From Agapanthus africanus (taxonomy: Eukaryota > Streptophyta > Magnoliopsida > Asparagales > Amaryllidaceae): a DNA stretch of 64,000 nt. This document shows positions 22,077-33,924 of the stretch, piece by piece. The notes below the pieces were generated by a model. It saw nothing but the letters and a program-made list of their open reading frames with translations, searched no databases and was not told the origin of the DNA. The translations under genes were made by a program, and so were the position numbers. The stretch's first letter is position 1, and each line of letters begins with the position of its first letter. The stretch is from NCBI GenBank assembly GCA_030015575.1, contig JASDDO010000014.1:162163911-162227910 (forward strand). Reading direction: 5' to 3'.

Positions 22077-22727
22077 CTTCCAAGACAGATGTTGATCTGG
22101 TTCTTCTCTCGTGGTTTTCGGTTCATGCTTCTGCGGCGGGGTTACCTTCCAGCTGCTGGATAAAGCGAACCTGCCTTACTGATACTGGTCTTCTACCCTG
22201 TCTTTGAATGTGAAGCAGTCTTCGAGAGTATGTCCTATTGCTCGGTGATAGATGCAATAATCTGGGTGATTAACTTCACCTGCTTGCTCGGGGTGCTTGG
22301 ACTCCGGGAGGGTAATCATTTGATGTTTTATGGCAAGATCAAGTATCTTCTGTGTTTTGTCCTGGGGAAAAGAGTATGCTCGACCCATCTTCTTTATAAG
22401 AGACGAATCCGGATTGCTCGATTCCCGATCGCGTGGCTTCTTGGTCCCGCTTTGTCGCTGTTGAACGCCTTTCCCGCTTTTTGATTTATTTTTTCCTCTG
22501 CGTCGGGCCTTTTGTATGACGGGTTGACAAGGAAGAGCATTTTCATTTTTCGTAACCTACTGAAGGAGGCACTGCATTCTGGCTTTCTCATAGATGGCCA
22601 TTTTGCGATTATGATCGTCTCGCACATTTTGACCCGCTTCCCTTATAAGCTTGTCCATCTGTTCTTCAAACGACGGACTTGGCATTTTCACGGCGGGAGC
22701 TCGTTCTGGTTCAGGGTTAGCATCTTC
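22077..22727 (-). pseudogene. Third copy of the gag zinc-knuckle module, between protease and RT
   Basis: In the pol frame, broken at 22557 and 22176. It contains KMAIYEKARMQ, a basic linker (KARRRGKNKSKSGKG), then YSFPQDKT and the zinc-binding motif YCIYHRAIGHTLEDC, then EDQYQ and WKVTPPQ. The same order of blocks occurs near the gag C-terminus (25790-25330), and a middle version at 24880-24470. The Cys/His motif is the kind that binds nucleic acid in Tat gag. Its place after protease is not usual and points to internal duplication. Confidence 0.7.
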
Positions 22728-24644
22728 CTACAGAGCGTCTCCTTCTTCATCAAAGTCATGTATGATGTAGCAGTCGCGGAATAGCTCCCGTTTCTTGGAT
22801 CGAACATATCCAAGCCCGATCGTTTCCATTCTCCCGTTGGGCAACTTTCGTTGAGTTCCGGGAACGTTCCAGATCCTGTTATAGAACCATGCTTGTCGCA
22901 CAGTTTGCTTAAGGGGTACACCTTGGCATCTCAAGAGTCTCTTTAGTCCGTCTGTGTAATATCTGGGCAAACTGATGGGCTGGAGCCTGTCAAGTGTAGA
23001 ATCCTCACCATGCCAAATTTCTTTCTCCACTTTGGTTTCTCCGGATCGGTAGAATAGGATCGTCTTTTCACCTTTTCGCCTGGGAGGGACGTAGAATGTC
23101 TGCAGTTCTTCCACACTGTAGGTATCAGGCACGTCTAGCTCTTTATGATGCTTTGGCGGAACCATGGCAACTTGCAAACTTTGATCTTCATCAGTAAAGG
23201 CTTGTATTGATGGCCGAGCAGAGAATACGGTATTGACCTCATCTTCTGAGTCGCTGCCGAAGATCAACATAGGAGTGGATGGTCCCGGCTTGTTGCACTG
23301 GGGCGGACCTGAATAAACTATTTCTTCTTCCTCCTCAGTATCACTCCCGAAGACTGGAATAGTGGTGATAGCTTTGTTCTTGTCCTCCGATTTGCGACAT
23401 CTTTCTGTGTTTTCGAAATCTGGCAGGAAGTATTTTGCATCTTCGTACTTTCGAACTTCGTTCACAGAGAATGGGTTTAGCTCTCCTGTCACAGTGTACT
23501 CGAGACCATCCTTGAAATACTTCATACACTGATGTTGTGTAGAAGGGATGATGTTGTACTCGTGTAACCAAGGCCGGCCGAGCAAAGCATTGTAGCATGT
23601 CTTGGCGTTAATGACATAAAATTTAATGTCCATGACAAGCAGCCCAAAGCGTAGTGTCAATATTACAGACCCAAGCGTCCATGATGACTGGGAGTCAAAT
23701 CCAGCGATAGTGATTTTATCACGAGCGAGGTGCTGAACGCTCATGCAGATTTCCTTCAACACTCTCACGTTGAGGAGATTGACGGAAGACCCATTGTCAA
23801 CCAGGATTTTGCCTATCTTGATATCGTGACAGTATCCGGAGACATAAAGGGGATGGTTATGCTCGCATGTCCCAAGGAGGAGATCTTCATCGCCGAAGGT
23901 GATATCCGCTGTGTGCACTTCTTCCAGCTCGTCCTTCATCTTTTCCTCGGCGAGAAAAGCTTGGAATTGCTCTGGCTCTTGTAGTGCCTTGATCAATGAA
24001 TCTCTTGCCTTTTTGGATAACAAAAGGGCGTCGAGAATGCTTAACTGCGAAGGTAGCTTTCTCAAGTGTGCCAGAACGTTGTAGTCCACCTTACTCTTCT
24101 TTGGCGGGTCCTTGGCTGTCAGCTTTTCGATGGCTTGGTCATCAAGGATGATATCCTCACGGACCTTTTTTTTCCCCTTATCTCTTCTATTTGATCCACT
24201 GTTCGAGGGCCCAAGATTCTTTTCGGGCAGCGTACGATTGCACAGCTGAATATTTTCACAGGTCTTTGGTTCTTCCTCTTTTCCCGAGGTGGACTCTTTA
24301 AAGAGAGGGCCAAGAGTCATTTCTTCGTCAGAGTCGCTCCCGAAGATGAGAACTTGTGGTCCCCCAGCGTCGACCATGTGACAGTTGCCGGTAGTTCTTT
24401 TACGCTCCTCGGTCGTATTTCTTTGCTCCCAGTGAGTTTTGCGTTTCATCCGCTTGAAATGTTGCCGGTGAGAAACATATCCCTGCCACCATCTTTTAAA
24501 AGCGTTGCACTCTTTGGTGGGGTGCGCAATCTTTCGATGATATAAGCAGTAGCTAGGATGTATTTCCGCTTCACCAGGAATGTTTCCTTCGGAGGGTGGC
24601 AGTTTCATTCCCATCGATATAGCTTTGGCGAACCTCTTCCTCAT
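22728..24644 (-). pseudogene. Aspartic protease region of element 1
   Basis: 638 open codons. It begins with a zinc-type motif (YCLYHRKIAHPTKEC), then an acidic/basic linker, then the protease: the active site is in KILVDNGSSVNLL (DNGS, where DTG or DGGS is usual), and the flap/helix region ends in NALLGRPWLHEYNIIPST. The protease cuts the Gag-Pol polyprotein in the virus-like particle. After it come about 300 codons of acidic linker with repeated IFGSDSE-type phrases (three times), then a conserved tail up to the stop at 22728. The large spacer between protease and RT is typical of Tat/Ogre elements. Confidence 0.8.
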
Positions 24645-24713
24645 CTTGAACCTGCTTTTATTTGCGGCTGATGTACTTTGATCTGGCGGGGGTGTTTCAA
24701 CCCTTTCGTCCAG

Positions 24714-25418
24714 TTATCGGCGTTTGGCTTTTTCGAATATGGCCATCTCACACTCACGATCGGATTTGCTTTTCAGAAGAGCTTCGTTTAGGAACGCATC
24801 AATCATTTCGTCTGATGGCCTTAGAAGTTTCGGCATAGGATCTGCCCCCGGTTTCTCTGTATAAGGAGCTTCTTCATTGTCTGTCGACGAGTGAGAGATC
24901 ACATGGCAACTTGCCACATAATCTTCAGATTCATCCGACGAGTCTTCTCCATTGTCGTCGTCTCCGTCCTCAAGGACGTGGCTGAGAAATTCTTGGAGTG
25001 TGACGGGAGTCCGCGCTTTTTGATTATATTCTTCCAACGCATCAATCTGTTTTTGCAGGTCCGTGCGCTTGTCACCAGGCTTCACGGGCTTTTTGGTCTT
25101 CTTCTTCTTCGAAGAGTTTGACAGCTGGGTGTGAGTGCTTTGGCTATCACCACCAATCTTTGGAGTTGGGCACGGCTTCAGCATTCCCTCGATAATCTCG
25201 GGTTCCAGCGGACTTTTCCATCTAATCGCCGGGCATGTTTGGAGATCCTTCAGCATTATTTTTGTTTTGGCTGAAAGGGCGACCTCCCATGGAGCTTCTT
25301 CTACGAAAGAACACGATGCCTCCGGTGTATCCGTCTTCTTGGGGGCGTGTGGCTGCGGCGGGTTCACCTTCCAATTCTCGGACAGGGAAAATTTGCCCTG
25401 TTGGTATTGATCTTCAAT
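24714..25418 (-). pseudogene. Gag-protease linker of element 1
   Basis: An open stretch in the common frame between stops at 25419 and 24714. It contains WKVNPPQPHAPKK (also found in the copy near 22090), a lysine-rich segment, an acidic segment (EDGDDDNGEDSSDESED) and MAIFEKAKRR. It has no known enzyme domain. Acidic linkers are common between gag and protease in this lineage. Confidence 0.6.
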
Positions 25419-26330
25419 CTAGCCTTTAAAGACGAAGCAATTTTCAATTGGATGGCTTACCGTTTGATGGTAAGGGCAATAATTGGGACTATTAGCCTCG
25501 CCGGGTTGCAATGGTCGTTTTGGATTCGGCAGATTGATGAGCCTGTTGCGCACCGCCAGTTCGAACAGTCTCTTCGTTTTGTCCAGGGGGAACGAATAAG
25601 GGCGCTTCATTTTCTCATTATAGTATCGCCGTCTCTCGTCTAGGCGATCAGTTAGTTTTGGGTCACTGGGCTGCTGTTGAGTATTCGCGACGAAGGTCGC
25701 TTTCCCTTTACCCTTTTCGTTCTGCGGCTCCGGCTTTGGAGGAGACGGTCTATGACCCATCTGGTCTATTTGGGCCAGTTTGTCGATCAAGACCTAGAAC
25801 GTGGTCGGCTTGAAGAACATCATGAATTGGGAAATAGTTGCCTGAGGGTCCAGAGTGCCCACGAACATGCCCACCGCCATTGCTTCTTCGATGCGCTGCT
25901 CACATTTCGACCACAAATTCCGCCATCGTATTGTGTACTACACCCACGTTTCACCTGGCTTCACCCTGGCATTGATCAATGCCGTTATTGGGGTGCGTTC
26001 ACTAGCATTCGCGAAACGCTGGGTGAATAGTAGCTCTATCTCTGCAAAGGTTTTGACAGAATCGTTTGGAAGTTCAGAATACCATTCGAACGCCGTCTCC
26101 GACAAGCTGCCGACAAATTGGTGGAGCAGAAGTTTATCATCACCTCCAGTGTTGCCACATAGAGCCCTGAACTAGGCGACATGCTGATGCGGATTTCCCG
26201 TCCCTTTATATACCTGGAATTTAGGGATCGTATATTCCAGCGGGTACCTTATCTGGTCATACCATCCTGGATATGGTCACCCAGTTTTAACAATTTGGCC
26301 GGCCACTTCATTCGCCTGGTGAGCTCGTAT
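25419..26330 (-). pseudogene. Gag capsid/nucleocapsid region of element 1
   Basis: In the common frame, with stops at 26172, 25938, 25794 and 25419. The retrotransposon gag domain is recognisable: FVGSLSETAFEWYSELP, FTQRFANASERTPITALIN and MFVGTLDPQATISQFMMFF. The Cys/His motif YCPYHQTVSHPIENC follows near 25470. Gag forms the particle and binds the genomic RNA. Element 3 has the homologous region at 39050-39400. Confidence 0.8.
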
Positions 26331-26350
26331 CTGCTGAGCAATGTAATCAT

Positions 26351-27852
26351 CTAAGGCGGCCTTGGAGATGGTCTCCTCTTTGGCTGCTGAAAGAGCCGGA
26401 GGAGGGTTCGATGTCTCCCTTCTGTCGTCTTTAATGATGATAGGGGGTCTTCAGCTGGAGGTTCCGGCTGTAACATCATCCCAGTCATGTCTTGGAACAA
26501 GAGAGCCATTCGTTTTATGTTGGCTGCCTGTTCTGCAGCCTCTTTTTCTTTCCTCTCGAGCATTCTTCGGAGGAACTCGGTATCAGTTTCTTATTCCCGA
26601 CGCTGCTCTGAGGTCTCTGGATTTTCTTTCGGCCCAGTGAGTGCGGCCATTGCAGTCAGCATCTCCTGAAGTTTCTGCTGCTGTTGTTCTTGAGCCTTCG
26701 TTATCGATCGGGTAAGCGGTCGATGACCCGTAGAAGCACGACTTTCCTCTTTTCCGGAAGCCATATAAACAGTATGTATTACTATGCCCCTGGACTTGGG
26801 GCGTTTAGATTGACGTCCTTGCGGTTTGCCGCATTCACGGAGGCTTTCTCTAGCCTCCTTCTCTTGTGAGCAGTTGAAGTCGAGGGGGCCGTTGCAGCGG
26901 GCACCCAGACGGATGACGTCTTTTGTGGTACCACGAGATGGCTCTTTTCTTACTGAGCTTTGAGCTTCTTTGGCCGGCGAGAGTGGTCCTGGTTAATCAC
27001 CGATTCCTGGACCTGTCGCTAGACTTTATAAATTTTGGAGGAAAGCCGCTGAGGGGGCTGCTCCGTCTTCCTTTCTGTAGTAATCTCCATAGGTAGAGGA
27101 GATCTCTTCAGCACGGCAGTCGGAGAGTTCTTGCGAACCATCCTAAGCGGTTCAAAGCTGTTCCCAGTTGGAACAGCAGCATTGATTTCCACCATGGGAG
27201 CTGGCGGAGTTAGCCCAGATGGGGAGTTGCCCCTAGCCTTCCTTACTCGGCGCCAGTGGTGACGTCGAGCGTGTCGAGCGGATGGAGTTGGTTCAGCTAT
27301 AGGGGTGACTTCGTCATGCCCCCTGCCTTGACGGAGGGTTGTCGCCGGTGCTAGCCTTTTGAAGACTGACGTTCGCCGAGAAGTAATGTCCAACCTATCA
27401 AATACAGATCTCTAGGCAGAGGTGACTTCGCCTGGAGCGGGAGCCGGAGTGGCCAGCCTTGTGAAGACTGACTTCTTGTCAGGAGAAGCCTTTCCATTGA
27501 TTTCGTCCGCTTGAGCCGGGATGGCTGCTTCAGGTATTGCGGGCTTGTTGGCATTCTGGCCCAGTCTGTTGAAAACTGAGGCGTTAGATTTGGACGACCC
27601 GTTGAGAGGGGCCGCAGCAGTGGTAAGTCGATCAAAGACTGACTTCTTTGGGGCTTCTTGCAGCAGCATCGGGGCATTGAAGCTCATGGATGGGATCATA
27701 GTCCCAAAGAACATCCCAGTGGTGGCCTGAGTTACTTGGTCCACCGGCATTGTGAACAGGGAGGCCGCCTGGGGCCCGTAAGTTATACCTCCAGATGAGG
27801 CGGAACGGGAGTTGCAGTTGCAGCTAGAACATTTTGTGCAGGTAGACGCCAT
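26351..27852 (-). pseudogene. Gag N-terminal region of element 1 (frameshifted)
   Basis: It starts at an ATG at 27852-27850, about 150 bp after the PBS, with a Cys-rich start (TCTKCSSCNC). Four copies of a short motif of the form SVFxRL follow at intervals of about 30-45 residues, separated by Ala/Pro-rich linkers. The rest is basic, then a helical segment EAAEQAANIKRMALLFQDMT. Frame changes occur near 27400 and between 26560 and 26330, and there are several stops. Element 3 has the same start (SGGVKYGP matching SGGITYGP) and a longer open version of this region. The SVFxRL repeats have no function I can name. Confidence 0.6.
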
Positions 27853-27975
27853 TGATCTTTCGTTTTCTGCACAGATCAAGACACCAAATCTTAGTACCTC
27901 GAATCTAAGGGCAACCATATCAAATCGTGATTCGTTCGCGAACACGACACACGAAGTGTGGAGTGGAAATATGAA

Positions 27976-28001
27976 AAGGTCCCACCAGGCGTGCCAGAAT
28001 T
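27976..28001 (-). other. Primer binding site of element 1
   Basis: Directly beside the LTR edge the minus strand reads TGGCACGCCTGGTGGGACC, which begins with TGG as a tRNA-primed site should. Element 3 has TGGCACGCCCGGTGGGACC at the same place. I could not name the tRNA. Confidence 0.65.
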
Positions 28002-28635
28002 TGCTCCCCGCCAAAATACGGAGACACGACCGCGCGGGTCCGTCTCGCCTGAATTTCGGGGCAGATGCTAATTGGTGCTATCCGTCCACCTCTCCGAAAA
28101 TGCCAAGTTAATTTATGGCACCGTGTATCAAAGGTTTAAACGGATACAGCCGATGTAGCAGACTTCGTCAGATTCCCCCTCATTCGAGGGGTTTTTGATT
28201 GTGGGAACGCTCTTCCCTGCAGGCGCAAGCCCCTGCAGTTAATTACGCTACCGCATCGCGGTAACCACTTTCTCCTTCTTCAGATGGTCACTTCATGTCG
28301 TGGGTGTTCGTTTTGTTTTTGGTTGCTCGTGGATTGTATACAGAGACTAATTTATGTTGTCGCCCGTAGGGCGTGGATTAGTCCAAATCTGTATTTTCTT
28401 AGATTTTGGTTTGGGGGGTTAGGATTAAGGATACGTTAGTCTCATTTGGGACTAAGATCAACTTAAACGTATGTTAAGGATACGCTAGTCTAATTTTTAG
28501 ACTATGATTAACTTAACAGGATCGTTTAGATCCAACAAGAGAGCAATTGGGCTCTATTGTTTAGTTTAGGGACATTGCGTTCGATTAGTTTAAGGACATT
28601 ACGGTCCAGTGTTAGTTTAAGGATATCTCGGTCTA

Positions 28636-28882
28636 GGTTAAGGACATCATAGTCCATGATTTTAAAGACCTCACAGTCAAGGTTAAGGACATCATAGTCC
28701 GTGAGTTTAAAGACCTCACAGTCAAGGTTAAGGACATCATAGTCCGTGAGCTTAAAGACCTCACAGTCAAGGTTAAGGACATCATAGTCCGTGAGTTTAA
28801 AGACATCACAGTCAAGGTTAAGGACATCATAGTCCGTGAGTTTAAAGACCTCACAGTCAAGGTTAAGGATATCATAGTCCAT
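28636..28882 (-). repeat. 45-bp tandem repeats in the right LTR
   Basis: Five full units and a partial one, each with GGAC-ATCATA-GTCC. A 118-codon minus frame (15-residue repeat) is only a consequence of the 45-bp period. Confidence 0.85.
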
Positions 28883-30034
28883 GGGTTTTAGAGGACCCTA
28901 CAGTCTGTAGAATGTTTGGTTATCGGGACCCGTCACCTCTCTGAAGACGTTGAAGGATTACAACGACAAATATCAGAGGAGTAAAGAGATGTACCCTCGA
29001 ACCGACGTGAGTTGGTTGAAAGATCTGTAATCCAATTTGGGGCTAAGATCTGTTAACATATTTATGAGCAGATGAGCTCAATTAATATGAGTTGAGGACT
29101 TATGGCCAATCTTGGGCTAAGTCCAACAAATGTTTAACATTTTATTTTGGGCTGTTGAGCCTTTATTTGGGGTTGACTCTTTTGACAATGTTTTTATCTT
29201 TTATTGAATGCAGAGCATTCATCAGAGCTCTGGGCTTATTAAAGAATAATTTATGTTCTGCCAGCACAACATGTGGCGCGCTAAGCGCTTTGCGCCAGTC
29301 AAAGAGTGCAGTGCGCTTCTGCCACGTGGCACACATGTAAGGGACACGTGTCGCGCTCAGCGCTAGGCGCCAGATGATGAGCGCATGATGCCAGTTTATG
29401 AGCGCTAAGCGCTAGTTCATGAGCACATTGCGCTTTCAGTTTAGTGGCGCACACGTGAGTGACACGTGGTGCGCTTGACGCTGAGCGCCAGCCTATGAGC
29501 GCAGTGCGCTATTTCAATAGCGCAAAGCGCAAGTTGTTAATTGGCGCATACGCGATTGACACATGGTGCATTTGGCGTTGAGCGCCAGTCCAGAGAGCGC
29601 AGAGGTGCAGTTCAAGAGCGCAAAGCGCATTTGATCAATTTTATGATCTGGGAAACAAATTTATGTTCTTTTAAAAGAGACTTTGTCTCAAGATCTAAGA
29701 ACAACAGTTCTTATTTTGCAGGAGATATTTCCAATCTCTTATATTGATTAAAGGCTTTGCCTTTATAGATCCATGATCTGTGATAAGAATTATGTTCTTC
29801 TTTTATTTTATGATGAGATCTTTTGATCTCTTTGTGAACAACTTTTTGTCTTTGTAGATCTATGATCTCTTTAAAGAAATGAATTCTTCTTTTTATGAGA
29901 TGATTTCATCTCCATGTTCATCATTATCATTTTTACCTTGAAGAAAGATCTTCTTGTAAGAGCTTGCTCTTTATCTTTGAGTTTCTCAAAGTTTATGGGA
30001 GGGTTTCTCTGTACAAGACTTGAAGTCTGGGGCC

Positions 30035-30042
30035 TTTATATA
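30035..30042 (-). promoter_or_regulatory. TATA box driving element 1 genomic RNA
   Basis: TATATAAA on the minus strand in the 5' LTR, 617 bp from its outer edge. Transcription would start near 30010, giving a leader of about 2 kb before the PBS that carries the hairpin chain, G-box palindromes and 45-bp array. Confidence 0.75.
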
Positions 30043-30664
30043 AGGCAAGCTGATTTGTTGAATCAGTTAAAGCGATCTTTGTCTGATTGATTTGGGGATA
30101 TTTCCCCACCATTGGATCTTTGATTCTAGAGCTTCTGTGTTACAGAAGGCAATCTTTTTGTTTTTAACAAGATTGATAAATCTTTCCATACAGAATTTAT
30201 TCTATCTTTTGGTAATTTTTATTTACCATTGGATCATTGATCCAACGGTGTTCTGATTTACAGAGCACAATCTTATTATTTGGAAAGATTTTGAGGAATC
30301 TTTCCTTAACAGAATTTAATTCTGATTAATTAATGATTTATCATTATTATTAGATCTTTGATCTAACGGTGAGGAGCTTTTAGTTCCAGTGCTAGCGCAC
30401 CCGTGCTTTGCACGTGGTGGGCTGCTTAGAGCGCAGCGCACCTAGCGCTAGCGCACCAGTGTCTTACATGTGGTGCGCTGCTCACCCGTGTCTTACACGT
30501 GGTGCGCTGCTCAGAGCGCAGCGCACCTAGAGTTAGCGCATCCATGTCTTACACGTGGTGCGCTGCTTAGGGTGCAGCGCACTTGGCGCTGCATCTGAAG
30601 CGTTGCTTCAATTTGAAATTTAAATTTCAAACAGAGCTTTGCTCTGATTAGGGGAAACACTTAG

Positions 30665-32133
30665 CCATGGTTAAGAAAAACTTTTGAGATATTTATGAAT
30701 ATTTAAAGATAAGAATGAATAATATAATGAGGCATGGTGCTAGATATTTTAAGAAGTGTGTAGAAGCAATGACTCACCACAAGATATTTTCATTTTCCTT
30801 TTATTTATCTAAATATCCATTTATATCTTCAATGTGATTCTTGCATTGCCTTGTTCCATGTTTCATCAACCATGATACACACATACACACACATAAAGAA
30901 AGGAATTTTAAATGAGTGATTAGTCAATTTATTAAATCAACATTTGATTTAATAATCCGGTCATATCACATATAACCCGAATAATAAAAAACGCTAGATT
31001 AAAATACAGTATCAAATACTCGTAGTTAATCAAGCTCCCGCACACATCTCCATATGTGCCCTATTTTATTTCACTTGAGTTTGGAAACCCCTATGTGGGA
31101 CTTTTAAAACTCGTCAATATGTTAGCAGTAGGTAAAGATCATATCAGATACCCACAAACCGTCAGCGGTACTAACTGGACGTAATGGCTATCCATGCATT
31201 GAACGAATAGAAGATCAACAAGCAAACTTGTTCAAACTCCCGTAGAGCCAATAAGCAACACTTACCGTACAGTCCGGTCTCTTTGTCTAATATGTCGCAT
31301 ATCGAGTCTGGGGTTAGAATCGTCAAGGCCCAATAACTCAATAAGTCATGCCGATGTATGGCCTATAACCAATTGAGAAACTACTGATAACACTTAATAG
31401 TAAATCTCATCAGCTCTAGCTAGGGACTTGCGGTTATAGCTAATTGTGCATAGTACAACATCAACTCCCAATACCGGGAGAGACGAAACCCCTTCTATCG
31501 CTCACTGCCTCCATGTGTCTCGGGACTGTACCCAAAATCCACCTGTTGGCACGACTCAGTAAAGCCGTGGTAGAGTGAAAATCAAAGCACGGTGGGAAGC
31601 ACACAAGACACTATGATGATCTCGGGTTTACAGATTAACTTGTACAAGTGTCACCGGAGAACTGCTAATTGACGATAGGTATAATACCATTTAGGAGTTC
31701 TTGGCGAGTCCGTTCAGTGTACTCAGTCTCCAATGAGCACCTGTATACAATCTTTGATGTCAAACATCAATGGATATGGGATCATCCATTGCCCCTAAAC
31801 TGGGTCAAGAAACGTATACTCTAGTCTATTCTAGAGTATCGATGCCCTGTCTCGACACTCCATCGACTAGGAACTTTTAAGAATGTGCTTGTGGACTACA
31901 CATGCCCCACTAGTATGATCTGCATCATAGTCATGGTAGTCAAGCAAATATCCTAAGGGCTTTATCAACATGTATCAAATAGACAGTAAACTTAATCAAG
32001 TGAACATGTCAGGATAAAGAGAAACCAGATAGCATACTATCGTGTTGAGTAAGAAAGTCCTCTCTATATATACATGTCCAAGCATCCACTATAATATACA
32101 ATAATGGCCAATAGGGTATACATATATCCAATA
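30665..32133 (-). repeat. Copia 5' LTR, outer part
   Basis: Continuation of the LTR begun at 2828, after element 1 and its target duplication. The outer edge is placed at 32133, where homology to LTR family A starts. There the minus strand reads TATTGGATATATGTATACCC, one base from a normal TGTTGG start. It is non-coding, with no ORF above about 60 codons. Confidence 0.55.
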
Positions 32134-32759
32134 GTGACGTAGCTCCTGTGTTCGAATCCCATCAGCCACATATTATTTTTACTGATTTTTCTTTTAAACT
32201 TTTTGGAAGCTCAAAAGTTTACACGTGCAATACACGTAAAGATGAAAAGTCAGAGAAATCTAACATGTGTAAAATGATATTTATATTGAGTAGGACACGT
32301 GTACACAATCCAACCTCCCAACTCCGCAGTATGGCCAGCGAGAACGGGAAATAGGCCGGTGGCGACGGGTCCCCCGTTGGGGAAAGTCCCCAAACTCTGC
32401 ACACTTGACTCTTGGCCTACCCCTAGTACCCCTATACTGTTTGTTTTCTCTGCAAATTAACAGAGACATCAATTTCATCAATTAATCCAATTTTGTTGTA
32501 TTTTAATTCAATCTTTCAATTCCAAAACCCTAATTTCACCCTATCAATACAACCCCATACCCTAACACTCTTCATTCTAAAACCTATTGTCAAAATTCTC
32601 AAAAATTTCTAAGTCTAAGAAGAGTACAAGTGGAGTTAGCCCAAGGTCAATTTCCGGCGAGGATTCGAGACAATTTCGGCGGCCCCGTGACTACACGAAG
32701 GCTACTCTTCTCTTCCTCTACCTCCCCTCTATTCTTTTAGCAAGTAAGTCCCATCTCCC
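32134..32759 (+). repeat. Gypsy LTR copy A, part 1
   Basis: Similar to 46200-46810 in copy B: the tRNA-like segment, then TATTTTT-rich sequence, then a conserved stretch around GTGGAGTTAGCC. It is interrupted by element 3, whose target duplication CTCCC is at 32755-32759 and 43741-43745. The 5' end is missing, cut by the copia LTR. Confidence 0.7.
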
Positions 32760-33924
32760 TGTTCTCCGCCGAAATACGCAACCGGGACGTTGGGACGTCT
32801 AGCCTGAATTTTGGGGGCAGATGCTATTTAGTACTATCCGTCCACCTCTCCGAAGATACCAAGTTGATTTATGACACCATGTATCGAAGGTTTAAACAGA
32901 TGCGGCCGATGTAGCAGACTTCACCGGATTCCCCCTCGTTGAGGGTTTTTTTTGATTGTGGGGACGCTTTTCCCTACAGGCGCAAGCCCCTGCAGTTAAT
33001 TACGCTACCGCATCGCGGTAACCATTTTCTCCTTCTCCAGATGGTCACTTCGTGTCGTGTGTGTTCGTTTTGTTTTTTGGTTGCCCGCGGATTGTATACG
33101 GAGACTAATTTATGTTGTCGCCCGTAGGGCGTGGATTAGTCCAAATCCGTATTTTTTTAGATTTGGGTTTGGTTTAAGGATCGTTAATCTCATTTGAGAC
33201 TAAGATCAACTTAAACGTTTGTTAAGAATACGTTAGTCTAATTCTAGACTAAGATCTACTTAACAGGATCGTTTAGATCCAACAAAAGAGCATTTAGGCT
33301 CTATTGTTTTAGTTTAGAGACATTGCGGTCCATAAGTTTAAGGACATCATAGTCCATGGAGTTTAAGGACATCATAGTCCATAGTTTAAAGACGTCATAG
33401 TCTATGAGTTTAAGGGCCTCACAGTCCATGGTAGTTTAGAGACATCATAGTCTGTAAAGTTTAAGGACATCATAATCCATGAGTTTAAGGACCCCATAGT
33501 CCGTAAAGTTTAAGGACATTATAGTCCATGAGTTTAAGAACTTCACAGTCCGTGGAATGTTTGGTTGTCGGGACCCGTCACCTCTCTGAAGACGTTGAAG
33601 GATTACAACGACCAATATCAGAAGAGTGAAGAGATGTACCCTTGAACCTATATTGGTCGGGAAATCTGTAGTACAATTTGGAACTAATTTCAAAGATTTA
33701 TGAGGATATGGGCTCAATTAATCTGAATTAGAGATCTGTGGCCAACTTGGGCTCGGCCCATTCAGTTAAAATATTAGGCATTTAATTAGGCTCAGTCTTT
33801 TTTTTATTTAACAATGCTGAGCATTGGTTTGGATTCTGACAACAGTTTTTGTCTTTTATTGAGTGCTCAGTACTCATTATTGCTCTGGGCTTTATCATTT
33901 AAAGAACAATTTATGTTCCCTCAG

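Larger units (their letters stand above)
3301..30659 (-). mobile_element. Element 1: 27.4-kb Tat-lineage Ty3/gypsy retrotransposon with antisense PMD gene
   Basis: Two direct LTRs (3301-5764 and 28002-30659) begin TG and end CA and are flanked by the 5-bp duplication CTTAG (3296-3300, 30660-30664). On the minus strand the order is LTR, PBS, gag, protease, reverse transcriptase, RNase H, a second archaeal-type RNase H, integrase, a tandem-repeat region, an opposite-strand PMD gene, polypurine tract, LTR. The second RNase H marks the Tat lineage, in which extra ORFs in either orientation and tandem repeats near the 3' end are known. A 3.47-kb solo LTR is nested inside, so the element itself was about 23.9 kb at insertion. 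All coding parts carry stops. It sits inside a copia LTR. Confidence 0.9.
28002..30659 (-). repeat. Element 1, 5' LTR (right copy)
   Basis: 2658 bp, from TGCTCCCCGCC beside the PBS to GGGGAAACA. It contains the U5 palindromes (28249, 28361), five 45-bp repeats (28636-28882), the GCGC/G-box block (about 29265-29640), the mini-hairpin chain (29650-30370), the TATA box and a second GC block (30395-30600) that has an extra tandem copy compared with the left LTR. Confidence 0.9.

Noticed and set aside
28526..28882. 118-codon ORF with a 15-residue repeat
   Set aside because: Translation of the 45-bp LTR array; the copy number differs between LTRs and it has no coding signal.
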